NCBI RefSeq assembly: GCF_017084525.1
Contig: NZ_CP070950.1
Span: 496,001-560,000, forward strand
Origin: Conexibacter sp. SYSU D00693
GTDB lineage: Bacteria; Actinomycetota; Thermoleophilia; Solirubrobacterales; Solirubrobacteraceae
DNA: 64,000 nt
Reading direction: 5' to 3'
Program-made: the position numbers and the translations under genes
Part shown: one piece after another, positions 27,110 to 35,413 of the stretch
Numbering within the stretch: the first letter of the stretch is position 1
Layout: each line of letters starts with the position of its first letter
Notes under the pieces: generated by a model
What the model saw: only the letters and a program-made list of their open reading frames with translations
The model's database searches: none
Told to the model about the DNA's origin: nothing

Positions 27110-27997
27110 ATGAAGAGGACCGCCGCGACCATGCCCGCGCCGCCCCACGAGGTGCGCGGCCACCAGACGCTCTCCGCGTACATCCAGGCCCGCTTCGACG
27201 AGTTCTCGCGCTCCCAGAAGGACGTGGCGCAGTACATCGTCGACCACCTCGACGAGGTGGCCTTCCAGACGGCGGAGGAGCTCGCGCGGCGCGCCAACAC
27301 GTCGTCCTCGACGGTCGTGCGCTTCTCGCAGGCGCTGGGCTTCGAGGGCTTCCCCGAGCTGCAGCAGTCCGCGCGCGAGGAGTTCCGCCGCCGCATCGCG
27401 GTCACCTCGCGCCCCGCGGCCGCCCCGGTGTCCGCCGAGCCGCTCTTCTCGCTGGACCAGAACGAGTTCGAGCAGCTCATCGCCGCCGACTACGCCAACG
27501 TCGAGGAGACGGCCCGCAAGGTCTCGCGCTCGGAGGTCGAGGCGGCGATCAGCGCGATCGTCGAAGCCGAGCGTGTCCTCGTCGCCGGCACGGACCAGAT
27601 GGCGTTCTTCGCCAGCTACTTCCGCCACCTGCTCATGCTGCTCGACCTCCGCGCGGAGATCGTCGCCAGCCCGTCGCAGGAGGCGCTGAGCCGCCTCGGG
27701 CGCATCGACGAGCGCACCCTCGTCGTCGGCCTGAGCGCCGGCCGCCCGCACCCGCTCGTCGTCCGCGCGCTGAAGCTCGCGCGCCACCGCAAGGCCCCGA
27801 CCCTCGCGATCACGGACGCGACGCTCTCCGAGGTCGCCAAGCTGGCCCAGGTGCGGCTCTACTACTCGTCGAACAGCCCGGCCTACGTCCGGTCGCACAC
27901 CGCCCTGCTCGCGACGCTCCAGGCCCTGGCCTACGGGGTCTACTCGCGCGACGAGCAGCAGTACGCGGATCGCATCAAGGCGTTCCGCCTGAAGTGA
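27110..27997 (+). CDS. MurR/RpiR-family transcriptional regulator
   Basis: A 295-residue regulator. The N-terminal helix-turn-helix domain (about 20-95) includes FSRSQKDVAQYIVDHLDEVAF and ANTSSSTVVRFSQALGFEGF; the C-terminal SIS domain (about 130-280) binds a phosphosugar in RpiR relatives (VLVAGTDQMAFFASYFRH, VVGLSAGRPHPLVVRALKLA). The ligand is unknown. The glycine/serine residues of the SIS loop are partly altered, so ligand choice may differ. It lies just upstream of pdxS and could control it, but no direct evidence links them. A second in-frame ATG is seven codons in. Confidence 0.9.
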   Translation: MKRTAATMPAPPHEVRGHQTLSAYIQARFDEFSRSQKDVAQYIVDHLDEVAFQTAEELARRANTSSSTVVRFSQALGFEGFPELQQSAREEFRRRIAVTSRPAAAPVSAEPLFSLDQNEFEQLIAADYANVEETARKVSRSEVEAAISAIVEAERVLVAGTDQMAFFASYFRHLLMLLDLRAEIVASPSQEALSRLGRIDERTLVVGLSAGRPHPLVVRALKLARHRKAPTLAITDATLSEVAKLAQVRLYYSSNSPAYVRSHTALLATLQALAYGVYSRDEQQYADRIKAFRLK

Positions 27998-28087
27998 CGT
28001 CCCCGGCCGTCGAGCCCGGGCGCTCGGGTGACGTCGCCGGAGGTCCGAGCTCGTGAGGACCGCAGGCGACACCGCGGTCGTGCGGTC

Positions 28088-28116
28088 ACGAACGCGGTCG
28101 GGGCCCCAGCGTTCGT
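28088..28116 (+). promoter_or_regulatory. Candidate operator at the pdxS promoter
   Basis: A perfect inverted repeat, ACGAACGC at 28088-28095 and GCGTTCGT at 28109-28116, separated by 13 bases. The right arm abuts and shares its last T with the -10 hexamer, so a protein bound here should block polymerase. The regulator is not known. Confidence 0.45.
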
Positions 28117-28121
28117 AGACT
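28116..28121 (+). promoter_or_regulatory. -10 hexamer TAGACT, leaderless
   Basis: TAGACT ends nine bases before the pdxS ATG. Confidence 0.55.
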
Positions 28122-28130
28122 GAGCGCCAG

Positions 28131-29015
28131 ATGCGCGACGAAGCGACGTTCCGGGTCAAGGCCGGCCTTGCCGAGATGCTCAAGGGCGGCGTCATCATGG
28201 ACGTCGTTGACGCCGAGCAGGCCAAGATCGCCGAGGAGGCCGGCGCCGCCGCGGTGATGGCGCTCGAGCGCGTGCCCGCCGACATCCGCCGCGACGGCGG
28301 GGTGGCCCGCATGAGCGACCCGCTCATGATCAAGGGCATCCAGGAGGCCGTGACCATCCCGGTCATGGCCAAGGCGCGCATCGGCCACTTCGCCGAGGCC
28401 CAGGTCCTCGAGGCGCTCGAGGTCGACTACATCGACGAGTCCGAGGTCCTCACCCCGGCCGACCACGCCCACCACATCGACAAGTGGGCGTTCAAGGTCC
28501 CGGTCGTCTGCGGCGCGACGAACCTCGGCGAGGCGCTGCGGCGCATCGGCGAGGGCGCGGCGATGATCCGCTCCAAGGGCGAGGCGGGCACCGGCGACAT
28601 CGTCGAGGCGGTGCGCCACCTGCGCGAGATCCGCGGCGAGATCAAGCGGCTGGGGACCCTGGACGACATGGAGCTCGCGACGGCGGCCAAGGAGCTGCAG
28701 TCCCCGCTGGACCTCGTCCGCGAGGTCGCCGCGAACGGCAAGCTGCCCGTCCCGCTCTTCTGCGCCGGGGGCATCGCCACGCCGGCCGACGCCTCGCTGG
28801 TCATGCAGCTGGGCGCCGAGGCCGTCTTCGTCGGCTCGGGCATCTTCAAGAGCTCGGAGCCGGAGCGCCGTGCCCGGGCGATCGTCGAGGCCACGACGCA
28901 CTTCGCCGACCCTGAGCGGGTCGCCGCGGCTTCCGAGGGCCTCGGCGAGGCGATGGTCTCGCTGGAGGCGCGCAAGCTGGACGAGACGCAGGTCCTCGCG
29001 TCTCGCGGCTGGTAG
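28131..29015 (+). CDS. pdxS: Pyridoxal 5'-phosphate synthase, synthase subunit PdxS
   Basis: A 294-residue TIM-barrel subunit that makes PLP from ribose-5-phosphate, glyceraldehyde-3-phosphate and ammonia supplied by PdxT. Conserved stretches include [39 protein letters not shown], the active-site lysine in MAKARIGH, and the second lysine in [12 protein letters not shown]. Length is typical. pdxT follows immediately in the same frame after the TAG stop. Confidence 0.98.
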   Translation: MRDEATFRVKAGLAEMLKGGVIMDVVDAEQAKIAEEAGAAAVMALERVPADIRRDGGVARMSDPLMIKGIQEAVTIPVMAKARIGHFAEAQVLEALEVDYIDESEVLTPADHAHHIDKWAFKVPVVCGATNLGEALRRIGEGAAMIRSKGEAGTGDIVEAVRHLREIRGEIKRLGTLDDMELATAAKELQSPLDLVREVAANGKLPVPLFCAGGIATPADASLVMQLGAEAVFVGSGIFKSSEPERRARAIVEATTHFADPERVAAASEGLGEAMVSLEARKLDETQVLASRGW

Positions 29016-29018
29016 GCG

Positions 29019-29609
29019 CTGAGCGCCGCCGCTGACCGCCCGCTCGTCGGCGTCCTCGCCCTCCAGGGCGGGTTCGACGCCCACGCCCGCATGCTGCGCC
29101 AGCTGGGCGCGGAGGTCCGCGAGGTCCGCGTGCCGGCGGACCTCGAGGGCCTGGACGGCCTGGTGATGCCCGGCGGCGAGTCGACGACCATGACGCTGGG
29201 CATCGCCCGCGAGGGCCTGGCCGGGCCGCTGCGCGACCTCGCCGCCACCGGCACGCCGGTGCTCGGCACCTGCGCCGGGATGATCATGCTCGACCGCGAG
29301 CACCTCGGCATCGCCGGGTGGTCGTGCGAGCGCAACGCCTTCGGCCGGCAGGTCCGCTCGTTCGAGGAGGACCTCGCGCTGCCGGGGATCGCCACGGCGG
29401 ACGACCCGGTGCGCGCCGTCTTCATCCGCGCCCCCTGGGCGCGCGACGTGGCCGAGGACGTCGAGGTCCTCGCCGCCGTCGACGGCCACCCCGTGGCGGT
29501 GCGCCAGGGGGCGGTCCTGGCGGTCGCCTTCCACCCGGAGCTCAGCGGCGAGCGCCGGGTGCACGAGGCGTTCCTCGCCGCGGTGCGCGAGCGCACCGCG
29601 GCGAGCTAG
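29019..29609 (+). CDS. pdxT: Pyridoxal 5'-phosphate synthase, glutaminase subunit PdxT (CTG start)
   Basis: A 196-residue class-I glutaminase that feeds ammonia to PdxS. GVLALQGGFDAHARML, MPGGESTTM, the nucleophile Cys85 in GTCAGMIML and the His-Glu pair in FHPEL are all present. The first ATG/GTG/TTG after pdxS is ATG 29091, which would delete the essential LQG strand; the only start keeping it is CTG at 29019, three bases after the pdxS TAG. The same reading frame continues from pdxS through the stop, so coupled re-initiation is likely. Confidence 0.93.
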   Translation: MSAAADRPLVGVLALQGGFDAHARMLRQLGAEVREVRVPADLEGLDGLVMPGGESTTMTLGIAREGLAGPLRDLAATGTPVLGTCAGMIMLDREHLGIAGWSCERNAFGRQVRSFEEDLALPGIATADDPVRAVFIRAPWARDVAEDVEVLAAVDGHPVAVRQGAVLAVAFHPELSGERRVHEAFLAAVRERTAAS

Positions 29610-29624
29610 AGGCGGGAGGCGGCG

Positions 29625-30821
29625 CTAGCCGCGGGCGCGGGCGATGCGCGCCCGCACGCGGCGCCGGCCGGCGAGGCCGAGCGCCCAGCCGGCGGTGAGC
29701 GCCAGCAGCGCGAGGATGAGGCCGGTGCCCGGGCCCATGCCCGAGTCGGCGCTCGCCGGGTTCGTCGCGACGCCGGCGGTGCGGCAGCGGACCGGGGCGA
29801 CCGTGCTGCGGGTCGGCGTGGGCTGGTCCGCCGTGTCCTTGCGGCCGTAGTCGGCGACGACCGCGCCGTTGTGGACCGCGTAGAGCGAGAACTTGCCCTC
29901 ACGCTTGTCGATGTCGTCGACCGTCGCGATGTTGAGCTTCGTGAAGTACGGCAGCCACGTCGGCTCGGTCGTGCTGAGCTCGACGCCGGCCGTGGGGACC
30001 TTGCGCTCCGTGCCGTCGACGGCCGGGACGAGCTCGTCGCGGACCCCGACGACGAAGCTGCGCACGAAGCGGTCGCGCAGCCGGTCCTCGTCGTCGGAGA
30101 GGTCGGTCTCGGCGTCCTCGTCGTGGGTGAAGACGATCATCGACGGGAGCCCGAGCTCGCCCTCGAACTCGTCGAAGAGGGTGTCGCGCTCGGCGCGGAT
30201 CAGGGCGCCGGGCGTGACGGCCTGACCGCCGAGCTCCTTGGCCAGCGCCTTGAGCAGCGCCGTGTCAGACGCCTTGAGGTCGGCGAAGCGCGTGCCCTTC
30301 GCTGCGGCGGCCAGGCCCTCGACGTCGATGGGCTCGTTGATCGCCGCGACGTAGATCGGCTCGCCGAGTGCCTCCTCGACCTCCTCGTCGATGCGAGGCT
30401 CGCCGCCGCCGAGGTGGATGATCGCGTAGGTCCGGCAGCCCGGGGCGCCACCGGCCGCGCCGGGACGGGTGTTGACGACGATGGGAGACGCGGGGTTCGC
30501 GCCGCCGGACTCCTGGTCGCCGGCGATGCCGCCCTCGTCGGGGCCGATGCCGTCGTCGTCGCCCTCGTCGGAGTCGGGCGCGATGTCTCCGTCGTCGTTG
30601 CGGGAGGGGGCGGTCGAGGTGGTCTGCTGCCCCGCGACCTGCTGGTTCTGCGTGAGGCCGTTGGTGACGGTGTTCGTCACCGTCGTGGTCACGGTGTTCG
30701 TGATGGTGGTCGTCCCACCGGGATAGACGTCGTCAGCGGGGCCCTGCGCGAACGCCGCGCTGAGCACCCCGAGCACGGTGGCCACGACCACCGCGAGCCC
30801 GAACATCGCCTTCGTCCTCAC
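29625..30821 (-). CDS. Secreted acidic protein with C-terminal membrane anchor, unknown function
   Basis: A 398-residue protein with an N-terminal signal peptide (AMFGLAVVVATVLGVLSAAFAQG), a Thr/Asn-rich then Asp/Glu/Gly-rich stretch (about 35-110), a folded domain (about 125-320) and a C-terminal helix (GLILALLALTAGWALGLAG) followed by arginines. That order suggests export and anchoring by the C-terminal helix. Two cysteines (APGCRTY, PVRCRTAG) may form a disulfide. No family is recognised. A strong ribosome-binding site, AAGGGGGG, precedes the GTG. Confidence 0.75.
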   Translation of the reverse strand: MRTKAMFGLAVVVATVLGVLSAAFAQGPADDVYPGGTTTITNTVTTTVTNTVTNGLTQNQQVAGQQTTSTAPSRNDDGDIAPDSDEGDDDGIGPDEGGIAGDQESGGANPASPIVVNTRPGAAGGAPGCRTYAIIHLGGGEPRIDEEVEEALGEPIYVAAINEPIDVEGLAAAAKGTRFADLKASDTALLKALAKELGGQAVTPGALIRAERDTLFDEFEGELGLPSMIVFTHDEDAETDLSDDEDRLRDRFVRSFVVGVRDELVPAVDGTERKVPTAGVELSTTEPTWLPYFTKLNIATVDDIDKREGKFSLYAVHNGAVVADYGRKDTADQPTPTRSTVAPVRCRTAGVATNPASADSGMGPGTGLILALLALTAGWALGLAGRRRVRARIARARG

Positions 30822-30850
30822 AGACGCCCCCCTTGGAACCGTTCCCCTGC

Positions 30851-30871
30851 GGCCAGACCCCGCGTCTGACC
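30851..30871 (-). terminator. Weak hairpin downstream of P5CDH
   Basis: On the minus strand GGTCAGAC pairs with GTCTGGCC (one G-T pair) around a five-base loop, about 60 bases past the P5CDH stop and 30 before the next gene. No T tract follows, so it is a tentative terminator. Confidence 0.3.
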
Positions 30872-30928
30872 TGCGTCCCTACACGAGAGGACAGTACCCC
30901 AAGTTCCGGCTGGACGCCAGAGACCACG

Positions 30929-32497
30929 TCAGGCACCGGGGACGACCAGCCCGTGGCGGATCGTGCTCTCGGTGACGACCCGAGGCTCGACGAAGTGTCG
31001 CAGGTAGTCCGGTCCACCCGCTTTCGTGCCGGTCCCCGAGAGCCGGTTGCCGCCGAAGGGCTGCCGGCCGACCATGGCGCCGGTGATCGGCCGGTTGACG
31101 TAGAGGTTGCCGACGGGCGAGCGCTCGACCACCCGGGCGACCGTCCGGGGATCGCGCGAGAAGAGCCCGCCCGTGAGCGCGAAGGGCAGCGCGTCGACGC
31201 GATCGCACGCCTCCTCGACGCCGGCGACCGGCTCGACGGTGAGGACCGGCCCGAAGACCTCCTCGTGGAGGATCGCCGCGTCGGCCGGGAGGTCGGACAG
31301 GAGGGTGGGGGCGACGTAGTGGCCGTCGTCCGGCACGGCGGCGTGGCGTGCGGAGATCCGCCCGGCGGCGCCCGCTTCGGCCACGAGCCGCTCGAGGCGC
31401 TCCCGCGCCTCGCGCTCCACCACCGGCGGGACGTCGGTGCCGAACGCGTCGGCCGGCCCGACCTGGAGGACCTCGACCGCCCCGGCGAGCCGCTCGAGCA
31501 GCGCGTCGTGGACCGCCTCGTGGACGAGCACCCGCCCGGCGGCCGAGCACTTCTGCCCCGCGTAGGGGAAGGCGGAGCGCACGATGCCCGGCACGGCGTC
31601 GTCGAGGTCCGCGTCGCTGTCGACGATGACGCAGTTCTTGCCGCCCATCTCGATCACGCAGTGCTTGAGGTGCCGCTGGCCGGCCGCGACGGTCGCGGCG
31701 GTCCGCAGGATCTCCAGCCCGACGGCGCTGCTGCCGGTGAAGGCGACGGCGTGGACGCCGGGGTCGCCGACCAGCGCGGCGCCGATCGCCCCGTCTCCGG
31801 GCACGAGGGCGAGGACGTCGTCGGGCACGCCGGCCGCCCGCAGCGCGTCGACGACGACCGCGCCGCAGCCGGGCGACTGCTCGGCGGGCTTGAGGACGAC
31901 GGCGTTGCCGGTGGCCAGCGCCGCGGCGACCATGCCCATCGGGATCGCGATGGGGAAGTTCCAGGGCGCGACGACCGCCACCACGCCGCGAGCGACGTAG
32001 CGCAGCGCGTTGCGCTCGCCCGGGACCTGGAGGAGCGCCGGTCCCGCGTCGAGGGCGACGGCCTCGCGGGCGTAGAACTCGAGGAAGTCGATGGCCTCGC
32101 AGACGTCGGCGTCCGCCTCGGGCCAGGGCTTGGCGGTCTCGCGGACGCACAGCGCCGCGAGGCGCGGCCGGCGCTCGCGCAGCCAGGCCGCGGCGCGCTG
32201 CAGGGCGGCGGCGCGCTCGGCGACGGGCGTGCGCGACCAGGCGGGTGCCGCGGCCGCGGCGACGCGGACCGCCACCCGCGCCTCCTCCTCGGTGGCGGCC
32301 GGGCCGACGGCGACGAGGCGGTCCGGTCGCGCGGGGTCGGTCGACACGAGGTCGTCGCCGTCGCGCCGGTCCCCGCCGATGCGCACCGCGAAGCGCAGCG
32401 GCAGGTCGGCGTCGAGCTCGGCGAGCGCCTGCGTCAGGCGCTCGCGCTCGGCGGCCCGGCGCAGCTCGAGGGTCGGCTCGTTGACGAACGCCGTCAT
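30929..32497 (-). CDS. 1-pyrroline-5-carboxylate dehydrogenase
   Basis: A 522-residue aldehyde dehydrogenase that oxidises glutamate semialdehyde to glutamate, the second step of proline breakdown. The N-terminus MTAFVNEPTLELRR with the FVNEPT motif is characteristic. The cofactor loop PWNFPIAIPMGM, the glutamate in VIEMGGKN and the catalytic cysteine in AGQKCSA are present, as is the C-terminal RPITGAMVGRQPFGG. The ATG overlaps the proline dehydrogenase stop (ATGA). The pair does the work that fused PutA does in other bacteria. Confidence 0.95.
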   Translation of the reverse strand: MTAFVNEPTLELRRAAERERLTQALAELDADLPLRFAVRIGGDRRDGDDLVSTDPARPDRLVAVGPAATEEEARVAVRVAAAAAPAWSRTPVAERAAALQRAAAWLRERRPRLAALCVRETAKPWPEADADVCEAIDFLEFYAREAVALDAGPALLQVPGERNALRYVARGVVAVVAPWNFPIAIPMGMVAAALATGNAVVLKPAEQSPGCGAVVVDALRAAGVPDDVLALVPGDGAIGAALVGDPGVHAVAFTGSSAVGLEILRTAATVAAGQRHLKHCVIEMGGKNCVIVDSDADLDDAVPGIVRSAFPYAGQKCSAAGRVLVHEAVHDALLERLAGAVEVLQVGPADAFGTDVPPVVEREARERLERLVAEAGAAGRISARHAAVPDDGHYVAPTLLSDLPADAAILHEEVFGPVLTVEPVAGVEEACDRVDALPFALTGGLFSRDPRTVARVVERSPVGNLYVNRPITGAMVGRQPFGGNRLSGTGTKAGGPDYLRHFVEPRVVTESTIRHGLVVPGA

Positions 32498-33849
32498 GCC
32501 GGCGGCGCCAGGAGCTCGTCGAGCGGGACGCCGCTGGCGCGCTCGTGCAGGAACGACTCGTTGCTCGTGCCCTCCAGCAGCCGGCGCACGAGGTAGGCCA
32601 TGCCGGCGACGAGGTCGCCGACGGGGCAGTACGTCCGCACCCGCAGGCCGCGGGTGGCCAATGCGTCCTGCAGGTCGTCGCCCAGGCCGCGCAGCACCTG
32701 GAGCTCGAGGTCCTGGTCGTCGAGCCCGAGGGCGCGCGAGCACGCGACGGCGTGGGCGACGGAGCGCAGGTTGTGCGAGGCGATGGCGGGCCGCAGCGGC
32801 GTGCCGGCGGCACGGGCCTCGAGGAGCAGGCGGGTGAGCGCCTCGAAGTTCGCGTCGGACTGCGCCTTGACGGTGAACACCGGCTCGGACCAGCCGTGCT
32901 GGCGGGCCTCGACGACCTCGTGGTCCCAGTAGGCCCCCTTCACGAGCCTCACGAGCAGGGGGTGGGCGCGCTGGGTCTCGCCGGCGAAGCGGACGAGGCG
33001 GCGCGCGAGGTCGGGCGAGTCGCGCAGGTAGGCCTGCAGGACCACGCCGGCGCTCGGGCCTTCGGCGAACTCCGGCTCGGCGAGGAGCTCGAGGACGAGG
33101 TCGGTCACCGCCTCACGGGAGTCCAGCGACTCCATGTCGACGTGGAGGTGGGCGCCCTGGTCGCGCGCGCGGCGCAGCAGGTCGCGCAGCCGGGTGGCGG
33201 CGTCGCGCTTGCCCAGCTCGGGCGCCTCGGGCTTGAGCAGGGGGGTGAGGGCGCTGACCTTCACCGAGAGGTTCACCCGGGCGATGGGCCCCAGCCCGTC
33301 CTGCTCGAGCGCGGACCGCGCCGGCAGCGGCGCGTGGACGCGGTGCAGCGCATCGAGGGCGGCGGCGCAGCGCGCGGCGTAGGCGTCGGCCTCGGCGCGG
33401 GTGACGGTCGCCTCGCCCAGGAGGTCGACGGACGTGGCGATCCCCCGGTCCCAGAGCCCGGTGATGACCTTCGCGGCGCGCTCGGGGGTCTCGCCGACGA
33501 TGAAGCGATGGGCCATGTGGCGCACGCCCGCCGCCGCGGCGGTCCCCAGGGCGGCGCGGCCGGCCTTCGTCCCCGAGACGCGCATCGCCGCCGCGATCGG
33601 CGGCGGGTGGTCGCCGACCTCGCCGAGGAAGCTCGTCAGGTGGCGGGCGAGGTCGTCGACGCCACGGCAGGCGGGGACGACGTCGACGAAGCGGAACAGC
33701 GCGGCCCGCAGCTCGGCGTCCTGCGTGGCCAGGTCCATCGCGCGGTCGTCGAGGGCCCGCAGCGGACGGCGCGCGGCGGACGGCAGGGCGGCGGCGAGGT
33801 CGCGCCCGACCTCGAGGACCTGGTCTTCGAGGGAGGCGGGCGCGCCCAT
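32494..33849 (-). CDS. Proline dehydrogenase
   Basis: A 451-residue FAD-dependent TIM-barrel enzyme oxidising proline to pyrroline-5-carboxylate. It has an N-terminal helical arm (about 1-110) like the PutA proline dehydrogenase region, then NLSVKVSALTP, HVDMESLDSREAV, VVLQAYLRDSP, RLVKGAYWDHEVVEARQ, and ASHNLRSVAHAVA. It is longer than the compact PRODH of Thermus (about 300 residues), close to a PutA module. It is the first gene of a two-gene operon. Confidence 0.93.
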   Translation of the reverse strand: MGAPASLEDQVLEVGRDLAAALPSAARRPLRALDDRAMDLATQDAELRAALFRFVDVVPACRGVDDLARHLTSFLGEVGDHPPPIAAAMRVSGTKAGRAALGTAAAAGVRHMAHRFIVGETPERAAKVITGLWDRGIATSVDLLGEATVTRAEADAYAARCAAALDALHRVHAPLPARSALEQDGLGPIARVNLSVKVSALTPLLKPEAPELGKRDAATRLRDLLRRARDQGAHLHVDMESLDSREAVTDLVLELLAEPEFAEGPSAGVVLQAYLRDSPDLARRLVRFAGETQRAHPLLVRLVKGAYWDHEVVEARQHGWSEPVFTVKAQSDANFEALTRLLLEARAAGTPLRPAIASHNLRSVAHAVACSRALGLDDQDLELQVLRGLGDDLQDALATRGLRVRTYCPVGDLVAGMAYLVRRLLEGTSNESFLHERASGVPLDELLAPPA

Positions 33850-33855
33850 GGAGCC

Positions 33856-33861
33856 AGGCTA
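33856..33861 (-). promoter_or_regulatory. -10 hexamer TAGCCT, leaderless
   Basis: On the minus strand TAGCCT ends six bases before the proline dehydrogenase ATG. Confidence 0.55.
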
Positions 33862-33869
33862 CCCCGGGC

Positions 33870-35381
33870 CTAGGGCGCCGGAGCCTCGGTGCCGGCTCCG
33901 CCGGTGCCGGTCGCCGTCCCGTCGCCGGTCGTCGCGTCGTCCTCGGGGGTGGTCGCCCCGTCGGCCGGCGTCGTGGTGCCGGGCGTCGTCGTGCCCGCGC
34001 CCGGTGTGGTGGCCGCGCCGGGGGCCGTCGTGGTGCCGTCCGGGGCGGTGGGTGTCGGCGGCGGCTCGGGCACCTCGACCGGCAGCGGCGTGGTGACCGG
34101 CTCCTCGATGCGGACGGCCGGCGTGCTGCGGGTGGCCTGGACGGGCTCGGCCTCGTCGCCCCCGAACAGGCCGGAGAACGCGAGGGTCGCGACGAGGCCG
34201 CCGAGGACGACGACGGCGGGGAGGATCGTGGCGAGGCGGCGGCGCCGCTCCTCGGGGGTGAGCGGCGGGCGACGCTCGCGCGCCTCTCGGCGTCGCGTGC
34301 GGCGGGCCTCGCGGCCGCGGGACAGGACGCTGCCCAGCGGTGCGGCGTCCTCGGCGCCGCGGTGCTCGGGCGGCTCGTCGGCCTCCTCCCACGGCAGGCG
34401 TCCCGCTGGCTCGTCGTGGAGGGGCTCGAGGTCGTCGAAGGCGGGGTCGTGCTCGACGGCCGGGAAGACCGCGGTGTCCTGGAGGGCGTCGTCGTCGAGC
34501 GGCCCGTCGGGTGGGGCGTCGTCGTTGTAGCGGGGGTCGTCCGTCCCCGGTTCGTCGTCCTCGGGCTCCGTCCCGGCGACCGGCTCGACGTCGGTCTCCG
34601 GGGCGGCCTCGGTCTCCGGTTCGTCGGCCTCGGGGTCCGGCGGGTCGAGCGGCTCGGGCTCGGGTTCCGGCTCGGGTTCGGGCTCGGGCTCGTCGAGCGG
34701 TGCGGGTTCGACCTCGGGCGGCGCCGGCTCGAGCTCGGGCTCCAGCGGCGGGAGGTCCTGGCGCTCCTCGGGCGGCGCGGGCGGCTCGGGGTCCAGCGGC
34801 GCCGGCTCGAGCAGCGCGTCGAGGTCCTGTGCCTCCGCGGGCTCGTCCTCCAGCCCGTCCAGGGGGTCGCCGGCGACGGGCGCGGCGGCGGCCATCGCCG
34901 TCAGCGCCATCCGGAAGGTCGGCTCGTGGATGCGCTGGCGCGACGCGCTGCGGTACGCGGCCTCGGCGGCGATGAACGCCTCGGCCAGCGCCGCGCACGT
35001 GTCGCACTGCGCGAGGTGCACGTCGAGCTGCTGGGACTCGCCGGCCGAGAGCGTCCCGGCCGACCGGGCGGCGAGCAGGCCGGCGGTGGCGGCGCAGCGG
35101 CCGTCCGGACCGGGCGGCACGAGCGACGCCGCCGCGTGGCGCGTCGCGCCGAGCAGCAGCGCGTCCGGGTCGGCGCCGCCGAGGTCGGGGACGTCGACGA
35201 CGAGTGCGCGGAAGCGGGCGAACGCCTCGGCCGTCGCGCGGGCGGCGGCCTCCGGCGCGAGGATCGCCTCGCAGAAGCCGAGGACGGCCGCGCCGCGCAG
35301 CGCCACGAGGGCGCGCAACGTCTCCGGCCGCCCCTCGCGAATGCCCGCGGGGGTCACCCCGGCGCGTTCGTCTCCCGCCAT
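33870..35381 (-). CDS. Membrane anti-sigma-like protein with sigma-region-2-like N-terminus
   Basis: A 503-residue single-pass protein. Residues about 20-100 read like a degenerate sigma-70 region 2 (LRGAAVLGFCEAILAPEAAA, then DALLLGATRHAAAS). A zinc-finger anti-sigma motif HLAQCDTC follows at about 120-130. A Pro/Glu-rich spacer (including [13 protein letters not shown]) reaches a membrane helix near 380-405 (TILPAVVVLGGLVATLAFSG), then a Thr/Pro/Gly-rich outer tail. The zinc finger suggests regulation of a sigma factor across the membrane; the partner is not in the immediate neighbourhood. The start is supported by TAGGGT nine bases upstream. Confidence 0.7.
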   Translation of the reverse strand: MAGDERAGVTPAGIREGRPETLRALVALRGAAVLGFCEAILAPEAAARATAEAFARFRALVVDVPDLGGADPDALLLGATRHAAASLVPPGPDGRCAATAGLLAARSAGTLSAGESQQLDVHLAQCDTCAALAEAFIAAEAAYRSASRQRIHEPTFRMALTAMAAAAPVAGDPLDGLEDEPAEAQDLDALLEPAPLDPEPPAPPEERQDLPPLEPELEPAPPEVEPAPLDEPEPEPEPEPEPEPLDPPDPEADEPETEAAPETDVEPVAGTEPEDDEPGTDDPRYNDDAPPDGPLDDDALQDTAVFPAVEHDPAFDDLEPLHDEPAGRLPWEEADEPPEHRGAEDAAPLGSVLSRGREARRTRRREARERRPPLTPEERRRRLATILPAVVVLGGLVATLAFSGLFGGDEAEPVQATRSTPAVRIEEPVTTPLPVEVPEPPPTPTAPDGTTTAPGAATTPGAGTTTPGTTTPADGATTPEDDATTGDGTATGTGGAGTEAPAP

Positions 35382-35390
35382 CGACGCGCC

Positions 35391-35396
35391 ACCCTA
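35391..35396 (-). promoter_or_regulatory. -10 hexamer TAGGGT, leaderless
   Basis: On the minus strand TAGGGT ends nine bases before the ATG at 35381. Confidence 0.55.
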
Positions 35397-35413
35397 GCTG
35401 GAAGGGCGGCGGG

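Noticed and set aside
27998-28087. Possible riboswitch ahead of pdxS
   Set aside because: No known aptamer motif, and the start-proximal -10 hexamer leaves no untranslated leader for one.
30929-33849. A frameshifted PutA fusion
   Set aside because: Both halves have complete domains, a clean ATGA overlap and their own start; separate ProDH and P5CDH genes are normal in many Actinobacteria.
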